From Deltaproteobacteria bacterium (GTDB lineage Bacteria > Desulfobacterota > Desulfomonilia > UBA1062), in NCBI GenBank assembly GCA_015486075.1, contig WFSG01000042.1, forward strand, positions 1 to 53,358: a stretch of 53,358 bases of DNA. Reading direction: 5' to 3'. The first letter of the stretch is position 1. Every line of letters begins with the position of its first letter. Of the stretch, positions 37,066 to 45,115 are shown in pieces. The position numbers and the translations under genes are program-made. The notes under the pieces were generated by a model that searched no databases, was not told the DNA's origin, and saw only the letters and a program-made list of their open reading frames with translations.

Positions 37066-38295
37066 ATGGAACAAATTAATGTGGAGAGTACCAGTATGCA
37101 GGCAGTTGAAAGGGACCTACCCTATGTTGACATGGCAAGAGAGAAGCCAGAGAAGGCATGTCTTAGACTGCTAAAAGAGGTGTTTGCAAGGGTATACGTG
37201 AGCATACCTCTGAGGATCTTGGATGGGGGTGTACTTGTGGCAATGGCAGAACCAGGGAGAAAAGACGTTATAAACGCACTACGTTTTCACATGGGCATGC
37301 CTGTTTACCCTGCTCAGGCGGAGAAATCATCTATACTCAGGGCGATAGACAAGTATTACGGGGATAACAACCAGAAAGGCAATGAAAACGAAAAACTCAT
37401 GGAAAAGCAGCTAGAGCCGACAAGCCATACCATATCAGTGATATCAAACAAGGGTGGGGTGGGTAAAACCCATGTATCTACAAATATCGCAAAGTTAATC
37501 GCTGATACAGGGAGAAGGGTTCTGCTCATTGACGCAGACCTTGGTAATGCTGATATATCAAATAAACTTGCATTCTTTCCAGAGAATACGCTCTACGATT
37601 TTTTCCAGGGCGATACAGAGCTAAAAGACGTGATAAAGAGAACCCCTTACGGTTTTGATCTTATAGCCGGCACGTCTGGTGAGTTCAAACTAGCAAACCT
37701 GAACTACGTGCAGCGTTCAAAGTTCATCAGAAACTTCAGGAAGATAAGTCAGAGGTATGACTTTACGGTATTTGACCTCAGTGCTGGTATATCATCAGTA
37801 GTACTCGACTTTGCCCTGGCTACAGACGAGATAATTGTAATCACAACCCCCCAGGACATAATTGCAGGATATGCCTGTATAAAGGCATCCTTCCAAAGAT
37901 TCAAGGCCATCGAGGAAAAACTCATGGACAAAGTCGAAGATTACAAGCCCCAGAAGGTATATACTCCCTGGGTAGTCATGAACCAGTTGACTGACCTGAA
38001 GCAGGGGGTGTTCCTCTACAACAGGATATGCCAGACAGCAGACGAGAAGATCAACAACCAGGAGGATATCTTTACCCTGAACCCGGCGTACCTTGGGGGA
38101 ATACTCTATGACAAGGAACTCTTCCGCAAGGCCGAATCCCTGCACAAGCCCTTGATAGCGGCCTATCCAAGGGCAAGGGTTTCCCAGTGTATGGCCTACC
38201 TTGCGAACAACATAGTGAAACCACCTGAGCAGAGAGACACAAAACAGGAACTCAAGGGTTTCAGACGTTTCTCTCTTATCTTTGGCCTGAGATAA
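37066..38295 (+). CDS. MinD/ParA-type ATPase fused to a GspE-type N-terminal domain
   Basis: 409 aa in two parts. Residues about 18-99 (DLPYVDMA, then VSIPLRILDGGVLVAMAEP) match the later part of the MshEN/GSPII_E_N domain found at the front of GspE/PilB ATPases. The first subdomain, with its RLG-type ligand motif, is missing. After a charged linker, residues 122-409 form a MinD-family ATPase with deviant Walker A KGGVGKTH and LLIDADLGNADI. It is not next to minC/minE or flagellar genes, so a role in positioning a secretion or export machine is inferred, not shown. Heptamer arrays flank this segment. Confidence 0.85.
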   Translation: MEQINVESTSMQAVERDLPYVDMAREKPEKACLRLLKEVFARVYVSIPLRILDGGVLVAMAEPGRKDVINALRFHMGMPVYPAQAEKSSILRAIDKYYGDNNQKGNENEKLMEKQLEPTSHTISVISNKGGVGKTHVSTNIAKLIADTGRRVLLIDADLGNADISNKLAFFPENTLYDFFQGDTELKDVIKRTPYGFDLIAGTSGEFKLANLNYVQRSKFIRNFRKISQRYDFTVFDLSAGISSVVLDFALATDEIIVITTPQDIIAGYACIKASFQRFKAIEEKLMDKVEDYKPQKVYTPWVVMNQLTDLKQGVFLYNRICQTADEKINNQEDIFTLNPAYLGGILYDKELFRKAESLHKPLIAAYPRARVSQCMAYLANNIVKPPEQRDTKQELKGFRRFSLIFGLR

Positions 38296-38377
38296 ACAAC
38301 TTCGTATCTTAAGCAAACCTGGAACAGGCCGATATGTTCTATTGTAAACACAGACACGCTTAACAAGAGGTGAGACC

Positions 38378-38566
38378 ATGACAACAGCAGAATACAAGGA
38401 ACTGCACGGGGAGAAATGGGAAGACGTGAGACCCGTTGTTATATACTTTGGTGGTGAGAAATTTGTTATAGAGTATAATCCCCGGTACAATCCCGTGACT
38501 ACACCTATAGTGGCAATGGTCCATTCCTACCTGGATAACCTAAATCTTACAAAGAATGATCACTAG
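38378..38566 (+). CDS. Small 62-aa protein of unknown function
   Basis: Preceded by AAGAGGTGAGACC before the ATG, a fair ribosome site, and in the same direction as the MinD-type gene. Acidic N-terminus and a beta-rich middle (VVIYFGGEKFVIEYNP) suggest a compact soluble fold. No family recognised. The good ribosome site and codon use argue against a random frame. Confidence 0.6.
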   Translation: MTTAEYKELHGEKWEDVRPVVIYFGGEKFVIEYNPRYNPVTTPIVAMVHSYLDNLNLTKNDH

Positions 38567-38576
38567 AATTTAAACC

Positions 38577-38627
38577 CCAAGGAACAGGCCCTTCGGGCTA
38601 CATCCCGTAGCTCGCCCAAGTCCTTGG
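38577..38627. repeat. Structured palindromic element after the 62-aa gene
   Basis: CCAAGGA (38577-38583) and TCCTTGG (38621-38627) form a perfect outer stem. Inside are a GCCC-TTC-GGGC hairpin and an alternative CGGGCTAC/GTAGCTCG hairpin sharing bases. No T-run follows. It may be a REP-like element or a structured 3' end. Confidence 0.4.
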
Positions 38628-38658
38628 CCAAAGCATTGGCCGGCCAGAAGTTGCTGTG

Positions 38659-38703
38659 GAAAAAATTTTACCCTTTACCTATAAATCTATGAAAAAGTTT
38701 TCC
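38659..38703. promoter_or_regulatory. Paired A/T dyads, candidate enhancer sites
   Basis: GAAAAAATTTTAC (38659-38671) and GAAAAAGTTTTCC (38691-38703) match at 11 of 13 positions. They are 32 bases apart, close to three helical turns, and end about 97 bases upstream of a -24/-12 promoter. That is where activators of sigma-54 promoters usually bind. Inferred from pattern and position. Confidence 0.4.
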
Positions 38704-38799
38704 ATATAAGAATAATTCCTGTATTCCAATTTTCCTCTTTACTTACAAGGAAGCCCGCTGTATACTTATTTTCCTGATTTGTTATGTTCTTTTTTTGCA

Positions 38800-38815
38800 A
38801 GGCATAGTTATTGCA
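38800..38815 (+). promoter_or_regulatory. Sigma-54 (-24/-12) promoter of the PEP-CTERM gene
   Basis: AGGCATAGTTATTGCA matches the RpoN consensus TGGCACG-N4-TTGCA at GGCA and TTGCA, with GG and GC exactly 10 bases apart. It lies 40 bases before the GTG start, leaving space for a short leader with the AAGGAG ribosome site. Confidence 0.6.
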
Positions 38816-38854
38816 GCAAATTGATCAATCAGGAAAAAGCTTAAGGAGAATATT

Positions 38855-39679
38855 GTGAAAAAGGTTACATTCATCTTGGTTCTTATTACATCACTATTTT
38901 TCTGGGGCAACTTGTTTGCAACGCCCATTAACTTTAGTGACACCGCTAATTACTGGCCTGGCTGGGGCGGAGGTGTACGCACGTGGAAGCATTCAATCAA
39001 GGATAATACAGAAGAACACATAGGAACACCAGATATAAAAGGTGGCCAAGTAGACATAAATAATGGAGAAATCAACAGCGTCACAATAGACTATTACAAC
39101 TCTGCCTACTATGGAGACGTGACGCCAGGGGACCTCTTCATAGACCTTGGCTCAGATAAGTATTGGGATTACGTTATACAGAGCGCCTCTGGGACCATTC
39201 TGGGTTTTGGAACAAAAGAGTTTGCCCTTGGCACATACGACAAGAATCCAAATCTCAACTACGGTTATGACCAGAATTACCAGCTCTCTGGTGACTGTGA
39301 TGGCTATGATGGATCTGGTCCTGCTTTCACCGGGGTTTGGCAAAATCCTGATGGCAGGACATATGATATAAGGGATGACCATCCTGTATTATACCATAAC
39401 AGTGGTTCTTTAAATCCCAGAACCCTTGGTAGTGCCAGCGTGGGTAGTTTCGATTCCTCGGTAGGGTCACATTCATTCATGTTCTCAAATCTGGCAGGCC
39501 TTGACCTTAAGGGCTATGACAGCTTTACCATAGGTTGGGCAGTTGACTGTGCCAATGATGTTCTTTACGAGAAAGTTCCTGCGCCTGTACCTGAGCCCGG
39601 CACCATGATGCTCCTGGGCATAGGGCTTATGTTGATCGGTCCGCTTATGAGAAAGAAAAGGGGAAGTAAGGAGTCTTAG
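38855..39679 (+). CDS. PEP-CTERM exported protein
   Basis: 274 aa. Signal peptide at 1-22 (cut likely after LFA), then a beta-rich, Gly/Asp/Tyr-rich extracellular part, and at the C-terminus VPEPGTMMLLGIGLM followed by LIGPLMRKKRG. This is the tripartite PEP-CTERM sorting signal: Val-Pro-Glu-Pro, membrane helix, basic tail. It is processed by an exosortase, not in this window, and usually delivered to the envelope or biofilm matrix. GTG start with AAGGAG eight bases upstream. A strong terminator follows. The sigma-54-type promoter suits the known PrsK/PrsR-RpoN control of such genes. Confidence 0.88.
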   Translation: MKKVTFILVLITSLFFWGNLFATPINFSDTANYWPGWGGGVRTWKHSIKDNTEEHIGTPDIKGGQVDINNGEINSVTIDYYNSAYYGDVTPGDLFIDLGSDKYWDYVIQSASGTILGFGTKEFALGTYDKNPNLNYGYDQNYQLSGDCDGYDGSGPAFTGVWQNPDGRTYDIRDDHPVLYHNSGSLNPRTLGSASVGSFDSSVGSHSFMFSNLAGLDLKGYDSFTIGWAVDCANDVLYEKVPAPVPEPGTMMLLGIGLMLIGPLMRKKRGSKES

Positions 39680-39711
39680 GCCTCAAGGATAATTATCCTG
39701 GTAACAAAAAT

Positions 39712-39748
39712 AGCCCGGGTTTGCTTTGCATGTAAGCCTGGGCTTTTT
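39712..39748 (+). terminator. Rho-independent terminator of the PEP-CTERM gene
   Basis: AGCCCGGGTTT (39712-39722) pairs with AAGCCTGGGCT (39734-39744) with two G-U pairs, followed by a run of T. It lies 33 bases after the stop. Confidence 0.85.
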
Positions 39749-39859
39749 AGTTACAATTGACGTATTCATGTAAACTATTAGATATCGGCTTTCAGAGATC
39801 AGGTTTCAGGTAAAACTTTACCCATGTCTTGAGCCTTTTTGTGTCCTATCTATCCTATT

Positions 39860-39922
39860 ACGCCTGGAACCAGTTACCTCATGCTTAGCCTATAAGCCTG
39901 TACCTTGAGCCCTTTACCTTGG
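39860..39922. repeat. Second 7-nt-periodic degenerate array
   Basis: Nine heptamers in register (ACGCCTG, GAACCAG, TTACCTC, ATGCTTA, GCCTATA, AGCCTGT, ACCTTGA, GCCCTTT, ACCTTGG), with looser units back to about 39824. Same pyrimidine bias as the array at 36904-37022. It fills the 366-base gap between the PEP-CTERM and acyl-CoA ligase genes, along with a terminator and an operator-like dyad; no gene is seen there. Confidence 0.6.
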
Positions 39923-39998
39923 TACTTTATAATCTTGACATTTATGGTTTCAAGCCTAATATTTAAAAGAGAAATAATATTTTGTATTTGTTTTGGAA

Positions 39999-40012
39999 TG
40001 GTTGTGTAACCA
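39999..40012. promoter_or_regulatory. FadR/GntR-type operator candidate upstream of acyl-CoA ligase
   Basis: TGGTT-GTGT-AACCA dyad, containing TTGTGTAACCA which fits the FadR-subfamily GntR consensus TNGTNNNACNA. It lies 34 bases before the ligase ATG, and a FadR-like regulator gene is directly downstream of the ligase, so local control is plausible. Confidence 0.45.
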
Positions 40013-40045
40013 AAGCTTTTATCCTATAGGGAGGTATAAATTTCT

Positions 40046-41713
40046 ATGAATAACAAACCATGGCATAGGCACTATGACTACAACGTCCCTACCAGCATAC
40101 GCTATCCAAGGATAGCTGCCCAAGATATACTTCAGATACCGGCAGGTAGTAATCCCGATAAACCAGCTACCAACTTTTACGGTACAGAAATCACATTCTG
40201 GGAGTTAAGGCTGCTTACTCTACGCATGGCAAATGCCATGGCCAGGCTAGGTTTAAAGAAGGGAGAGAGGGTAGGGCTACATCTACCCAACTGTCCCCAG
40301 TACATTATAGCTTACTATGCAAGCCTTAGCCTTGGTGCCATAGCAGTGAACATGAACCCATTGTACACTCCTGACGAAATAAAGCTAATTGTTGAGACCA
40401 CGGGCATGACAACCCTGATAACATTTGACATGGTACTACCCCTTGTAAGGGAAGTATGCAAGGAAGTGGACATCCCCAGGGTAATAGTGACAAAGGTTAC
40501 AGACTTTATAGAGGGCATGGGCGTTAGCAATGCAAAAGACCTGGATCTTGAGGAAGGCTGGTACCACTTTTCCTCCATTCTTGAGGAATCAACGGACACA
40601 AGGATACCCAGAGTGGATATAACACCATCCGATCCCGCGCTGATACAGTTCACCGGTGGTACAACAGGCATACCAAAGGGTGCGGTTTTGACCCATGCAA
40701 ATATCGTGGCAGCGACATTCCAGGTTGCCTTGTGGGGGAATCCAACCATATCTCTAACACCCATTGAAAGACGCTCTGTGCTGGCAGTATTGCCGTTCTT
40801 CCATGTCTACGGCAATATCGTGGTAATGAACTGGGCCATGTTCAGCTGTGCTACCCTCATACTTGTGCCAAGATTTGACATAGACGAATTAATGGGTCTA
40901 CTTGCGAATTTCAAAGAGATTACGTTCTTCCCAGCAGTCCCAACCATGATAACAGCACTGGTTAACCATCCAAAGGCAACAGAGATTGATCTTGCAAAAA
41001 AACTTGGTCTACTCAACTCAGGCGGTGCACCCATGCCTGTTGAGCTCATAGACAAGGTTAAAGATATGGGCATTTTCTTCAGTGAGGGCTACGGCCTCAG
41101 CGAGTCTACATCCCTGGGCATAGCAAACCCTGTCCTAGGTTTGAAAAAGGTAGGGAGCATAGGCATACCCTTCCCGGATAACGATGTAAGGCTGGTCGAC
41201 ATTGACGAGGGAAAGGAGGATGTAAAACCTGGGGAACCTGGCGAGGTAATAATGAAGGGACCTCTAATAATGAAGGAATACTGGAACAATCCAGAAGAAA
41301 CAGCAAATCAATTAAAGGATGGCTGGCTATACACCGGTGATATAGGGAATATAGATGAAGACGGCTATTTTTACATCGTGGACAGGAAAAAGGACATGAT
41401 CATTGCTGGTGGCTACAATATCTATCCCAGGGAGATAGACGAGGTTCTCTATCAACATCCAAAGGTATTAGATGCGGTTGCTGTTGGTATACCTGACGAA
41501 TACAGGGGCGAGACCGTGAAAGCCTACGTTGTATTGAAAGAAGGTGAAAAGGCAACGGAAAAAGAGATAATAGATTTCTGCAGGCAGAAACTGGCAGCTT
41601 ACAAGACACCCAAGATAGTTGAATTCAGGGACGCTCTGCCCAAATCAGCTGTAGGTAAAATCCTTCGCAAGGTCCTGAGAGAAGAAGAGGAGAAGAAAAG
41701 GAAAAAAGACTAG
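40046..41713 (+). CDS. Long-chain acyl-CoA ligase (AMP-forming)
   Basis: 555 aa. Activates fatty acids to acyl-CoA via acyl-adenylate. Motifs: phosphate loop FTGGTTGIPKGA, GYGLSES, YTGDIGNIDEDGYFYIVDR and PKSAVGKILRK with the catalytic Lys. An AGGGAGG ribosome site precedes the ATG. The next gene is a FadR-like regulator on the same strand. With the thiolase elsewhere in the window it suggests fatty-acid degradation, although chain length cannot be fixed. Some AMP-ligases use aromatic or other acids. Confidence 0.92.
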   Translation: MNNKPWHRHYDYNVPTSIRYPRIAAQDILQIPAGSNPDKPATNFYGTEITFWELRLLTLRMANAMARLGLKKGERVGLHLPNCPQYIIAYYASLSLGAIAVNMNPLYTPDEIKLIVETTGMTTLITFDMVLPLVREVCKEVDIPRVIVTKVTDFIEGMGVSNAKDLDLEEGWYHFSSILEESTDTRIPRVDITPSDPALIQFTGGTTGIPKGAVLTHANIVAATFQVALWGNPTISLTPIERRSVLAVLPFFHVYGNIVVMNWAMFSCATLILVPRFDIDELMGLLANFKEITFFPAVPTMITALVNHPKATEIDLAKKLGLLNSGGAPMPVELIDKVKDMGIFFSEGYGLSESTSLGIANPVLGLKKVGSIGIPFPDNDVRLVDIDEGKEDVKPGEPGEVIMKGPLIMKEYWNNPEETANQLKDGWLYTGDIGNIDEDGYFYIVDRKKDMIIAGGYNIYPREIDEVLYQHPKVLDAVAVGIPDEYRGETVKAYVVLKEGEKATEKEIIDFCRQKLAAYKTPKIVEFRDALPKSAVGKILRKVLREEEEKKRKKD

Positions 41714-41755
41714 ATATACCTTCTTTCTCAATACAGGGCAATTGAAGCTTGGAGC

Positions 41756-42448
41756 ATGATGAAGGCCTCGGAAAGGATAATACAGGCCCTGGTAAAGGAC
41801 ATCTTTGATGAACGATACAGGGTAGGAGATGCCCTGCCTTCGGAGAGAGACCTAGCTTCTCATTTTGGTGCATACCGGGGCAGTGTAAGGGAGGCATTAA
41901 AATTCCTGGAAGGAATAGGCCTCATCGAAATAAACCCAAGGGGCAAGATAAAGGTTAAACCTTTCTGGGAGCAGGGCGGAGTAGAACTTCTTTCACTTGT
42001 GTTCAGGCCAGATATATTTAAATCGCTGGACACTGATTGGCTCATACAGGTACTCAGTATAAGAAAGCTTGTATGGGCGACCATTGTCGAGACTGTCTCT
42101 AGCCTGAGTGCTAAAGAAAAATCGTTTGCTAGCCGTGACATGTTGTTGAAAGACATCCCAATCAGTAATGACAGGGCATCATGGATAAGCTATGATTTCG
42201 AATTCTTCAGGGCACTAGCAAGAATGCACAAGGTCGCAAGCCTTACCTGGATGTTAAATTCACTAGGGCCTGTCTACACATCCCTTATACCTGTATTTGC
42301 AAAGTATCTGGATGTAAGCCATCTCAAGGACATGTATCCCAAGATACTAGATCTGGTTCAAGGAGGCAATGCCCAAGGGGCCAGAGACCTTGTCCTCGAA
42401 AGGCTAGACAAGGTGGACGCGGCCCTTGTCAGGCTTGCCCAGGACTAA
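41756..42448 (+). CDS. FadR-like GntR transcriptional regulator
   Basis: 230 aa. An N-terminal winged helix-turn-helix (about residues 3-68; ALPSERDLASHFG then REALKFLEGIGLIE) and a helical C-terminal ligand domain of FadR/FCD type, without the usual metal-His set clearly present. Located 42 bases after the acyl-CoA ligase. A dyad fitting the subfamily operator lies before the ligase. It likely senses an acyl-CoA and represses the pair, by analogy with FadR; the ligand is inferred. Confidence 0.88.
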   Translation: MMKASERIIQALVKDIFDERYRVGDALPSERDLASHFGAYRGSVREALKFLEGIGLIEINPRGKIKVKPFWEQGGVELLSLVFRPDIFKSLDTDWLIQVLSIRKLVWATIVETVSSLSAKEKSFASRDMLLKDIPISNDRASWISYDFEFFRALARMHKVASLTWMLNSLGPVYTSLIPVFAKYLDVSHLKDMYPKILDLVQGGNAQGARDLVLERLDKVDAALVRLAQD

Positions 42449-42515
42449 TGATAGGCTGTGCGATCATAAAGCCAATGCCTGTTCTCTTGTCTCACAACAT
42501 TAATATTAATACCCC

Positions 42516-43304
42516 TTAAACAACAGAGGACCTACGTTTCCTCACCTTTTCAATGTCCAGGTCTATAGCCTCTTTTAAGGGTTCATAGGGATCGTGTTCG
42601 AATATAACCCTCCACGCACGCTTTTTCGCCTGTTCAAGCATATCCTGCTTTACATCAAGGAGCTCAAGCGGATAAAGATCATATGCCATTATACATGGCA
42701 GGTGCACGTGCGCATAGGTTGGAATAAGATCACCAGCAAAGAAGATATCATCATCCACGAGCGCGCTTAAATGACCCTTGGTATGACCAGGAGTTGGGAT
42801 AATCTCTATACCGGGTGATATCTCAACAGGCGCATCTATGAGCATCAATTTCTTTTCCATAAGTTCAAGGTCTCTCTGCCTGTAGCTACCTCTTGTCAGT
42901 AGAGTTACATTATGCGCATCCGACCATTCCTGTCTTGAGACAATCACTTTTTCTTCAACGTCAAGATCAGAGATACCGCCGCAATGGTCAAAGTGAAGGT
43001 GGGTCAATATGAGATAATCCACGGTATCCCTCCGGGACCTATATTCAGTAATGCCCAGGATCTTCCTCTCCTTGTCCGTGTAGAGTGACCCCAAGCCGGC
43101 ATCTACCTGGTATGTCCTTCCATCACCATGGTATATTCTCATTATGTTTGTTGCCATGGTTATCCTGTTTTTATTATCAGGAGGGAACCACCTTTCCCAC
43201 ATCACCCTCGGTATCCTGCCAAACATGGTACCACCGTCAAGCAAGAAATTGCCGAGATTTATAATCTCTACCCGTGTACCCTTTTTCGTCTTAAGCTCTA
43301 TCAT
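42516..43304 (-). CDS. Metallo-beta-lactamase-fold hydrolase
   Basis: 262 aa with THLHFDHCGG (the HxHxDH metal motif), TPGHTKGHLS and FAGDLIP. This arrangement is typical of the N-acyl-homoserine lactonase-like and glyoxalase-like branches. No signal peptide. Substrate is not evident. Convergent with the FadR-like gene. Confidence 0.9.
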   Translation of the reverse strand: MIELKTKKGTRVEIINLGNFLLDGGTMFGRIPRVMWERWFPPDNKNRITMATNIMRIYHGDGRTYQVDAGLGSLYTDKERKILGITEYRSRRDTVDYLILTHLHFDHCGGISDLDVEEKVIVSRQEWSDAHNVTLLTRGSYRQRDLELMEKKLMLIDAPVEISPGIEIIPTPGHTKGHLSALVDDDIFFAGDLIPTYAHVHLPCIMAYDLYPLELLDVKQDMLEQAKKRAWRVIFEHDPYEPLKEAIDLDIEKVRKRRSSVV

Positions 43305-43482
43305 GGGGCGATCCTATCATAAGTAGTTTCATATATTCAACTTTTTATGCAATATCACCAGTTACCAGTATATTGAAGGCATGCGATTGATTTAGAATCA
43401 GGAACCCGTGCAACACGATCCAGGCAACTAAAAGCACTCAAGGGTGATTTTAGCAAAGCCCAATCATATCCCCTTTTCTTCC

Positions 43483-43512
43483 TTGACTTGGGGCGCATAA
43501 ACGTTTTATATA
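43483..43512 (+). promoter_or_regulatory. Sigma-70-type promoter candidate for the triheme cytochrome
   Basis: TTGACT (43483-43488) and TATATA (43507-43512), 18 bases apart, 36 bases before the ATG. The -10 region overlaps the left arm of an inverted repeat. Confidence 0.5.
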
Positions 43513-43532
43513 ATTTTATAAATAAAAACGTT
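43500..43532. repeat. 8-base inverted repeat across the cytochrome promoter/leader
   Basis: AACGTTTT (43500-43507) and AAAACGTT (43525-43532) with 17 bases between. It could be an operator over the promoter or a hairpin at the mRNA 5' end that stabilises it. Confidence 0.4.
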
Positions 43533-43547
43533 AGGGTAGGTGAGCCT

Positions 43548-43871
43548 ATGAAAAATCTAACCTTTGTACTGAGCATTCTTGCAGCTGCTATGTTTGTATT
43601 AGCTAGCACTAGCGTTATGGCTGTACCACCGGGTAAGACAGTTGTTTTCCAGGATGGTAAAATGGGTAAGGTTACATTTGACGGAAAGGTCCATGCCGAT
43701 CATGGCAAAAAGTGCTCGGACTGCCATCCAAAGCTGTTTCCAATGAAGAAAGGCGCAACAAAGATAACCTTTGCCCAGCACACCGCAGGAAAAGAAACGT
43801 GCTTTGCGTGTCACAACGGCAAGGTTGCATTCAAGGCCATGGGCAATTGCGCCAAGTGTCACAAGAAGTAA
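43548..43871 (+). CDS. Periplasmic triheme c-type cytochrome (c7/PpcA-like)
   Basis: 107-aa precursor; signal peptide cut likely after SVMA (residue 25). Three haem sites: CSDCH (56-60), CFACH (85-89), CAKCH (101-105), plus distal His candidates in HADHG and FAQH. This fits the class III three-haem c7 family, small periplasmic electron carriers such as PpcA. I chose ATG 43548, with AGGTGAG upstream; the longer frame adds an unrelated leader. The natural partner is the membrane CbcL-like cytochrome 2 kb downstream, but the genes are separated and a flavoprotein on the other strand intervenes. Confidence 0.9.
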   Translation: MKNLTFVLSILAAAMFVLASTSVMAVPPGKTVVFQDGKMGKVTFDGKVHADHGKKCSDCHPKLFPMKKGATKITFAQHTAGKETCFACHNGKVAFKAMGNCAKCHKK

Positions 43872-43986
43872 GAAACAGGGGTCAATTTATAGTAAGTTAA
43901 CATAGGAAGGGTTACAGAGACCTGAAATACGAGCTATCTTTCTCTTGGACTACTCATAACACGTATTTCGCTTCACAAAGTCAGGT

Positions 43987-44712
43987 TTACTGTCCTCGGG
44001 TAATGTTTTCAAAGTAGGCATTTGCAAGTGTTACATACTCTTCCTCTTTCATCAGGTCTCTTTTAAGTATTGCCTCTGTATCCGGGGCTATGGCATCCCT
44101 CTCGATGATTTCTTTCCCTGCCTCTCGTACTGCATCAAAGTACCACCCAAACAATGATAAAAGCTGGGATATACCCAATAACTCTCCCATTGGACAAAGA
44201 ATAGTTGCCAGGAGATTTGCCCCAGAGACCTGGCACAGTATTCTGAATGTCTCTATCAGTCCTGTAAAGTTGTAACGTCCCGGGAACCCACAGTTAGAAA
44301 TAAGTACTATGCGCTTGCTAAAAGAACCGTTGTAACGGGATGGATGCGTGTAATATTCGTCCCTCTTGATAATGTAAGGCTTTGCAAGGCCCATCATGAG
44401 CCTGTCCATGAAATTCTTCATCAGCCCGCTTACAGTAAAGATATATAGTGGCGTGGCAAAGACCATGATATCAGCATCAATGACCTTGTCTACAAGCAGT
44501 CCAAGGTCGTCCTTTTGTATGCACACACCGGGTGTCTTAGTCCAACAGGTAAAACAACCTAGGCAGTGATTTATCTTGTAATCCTTTAGATATATTGTCT
44601 CGGTCTCTACACATAGCCCAGTTGACCTTGCGCCCTCGAGAAAGGGCTGGAGAATTTTATCTGTATTACTCCTTTTGCCCCGTGGACTTCCATTGAATGC
44701 CACTAACCTCAT
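43987..44712 (-). CDS. Iron-sulfur flavoprotein (NADPH-dependent FMN reductase family)
   Basis: 241 aa. Flavodoxin-like fold with phosphate loop NGSPRGKRSNT, a cysteine block CLGCFTCWTKTPGVC (CX2CX2CX7C) that binds a 4Fe-4S cluster in the iron-sulfur flavoprotein family, and the FATPLYIFTVSG FMN loop. Such proteins shuttle electrons in anaerobes. AGGAGG precedes the ATG. It is convergent with the triheme cytochrome gene. Confidence 0.9.
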   Translation of the reverse strand: MRLVAFNGSPRGKRSNTDKILQPFLEGARSTGLCVETETIYLKDYKINHCLGCFTCWTKTPGVCIQKDDLGLLVDKVIDADIMVFATPLYIFTVSGLMKNFMDRLMMGLAKPYIIKRDEYYTHPSRYNGSFSKRIVLISNCGFPGRYNFTGLIETFRILCQVSGANLLATILCPMGELLGISQLLSLFGWYFDAVREAGKEIIERDAIAPDTEAILKRDLMKEEEYVTLANAYFENITRGQ

Positions 44713-45115
44713 ATTTTACCTCCTCTTAGTTTCTTGAAGACATCCTTTTTTTATTTAAATCTAGTTGTATTCAACATACATGTAAACATCTTCATTCATA
44801 TTCACCTCTGTCTTTACATTACCTGGCATGTCTATGTGGGAGTTCATCCCTACGTCAACCAGCCCTGAAGCTGATGCTGGACAACAGCATCACATTAGCC
44901 CGGTTTACTAAAGCCCACTGGAAGTGATGTAGCGCCTCCAGGCCCAAGTTCTCTAAAAAGAGAAACCAGATGGTCCTTAACTATGTTCCTGCTGACATTA
45001 AGACGATGCTCTTGACAATAGAAAAATTAGTCTCTAATATCTCGCATTTAATAGTAGTTACATAAGATATACGATCTTTAACTTTAGTAAATAAATTAAC
45101 GAAAGGATTGTCTTT
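44713..45115. other. Gene-poor divergent region
   Basis: 403 bases without a convincing gene. TGATGCTG/CAGCATCA forms a perfect 8-base hairpin (44872-44879 and 44885-44892, loop GACAA). On the minus strand a 26-codon frame from an ATG near 44840 to a stop at 44761 reads like a beta-rich protein end (MPGNVKTEVNMNEDVYMYVE); it may be a gene remnant. AAAGGA before 45116 serves the rhodanese gene. Confidence 0.5.
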
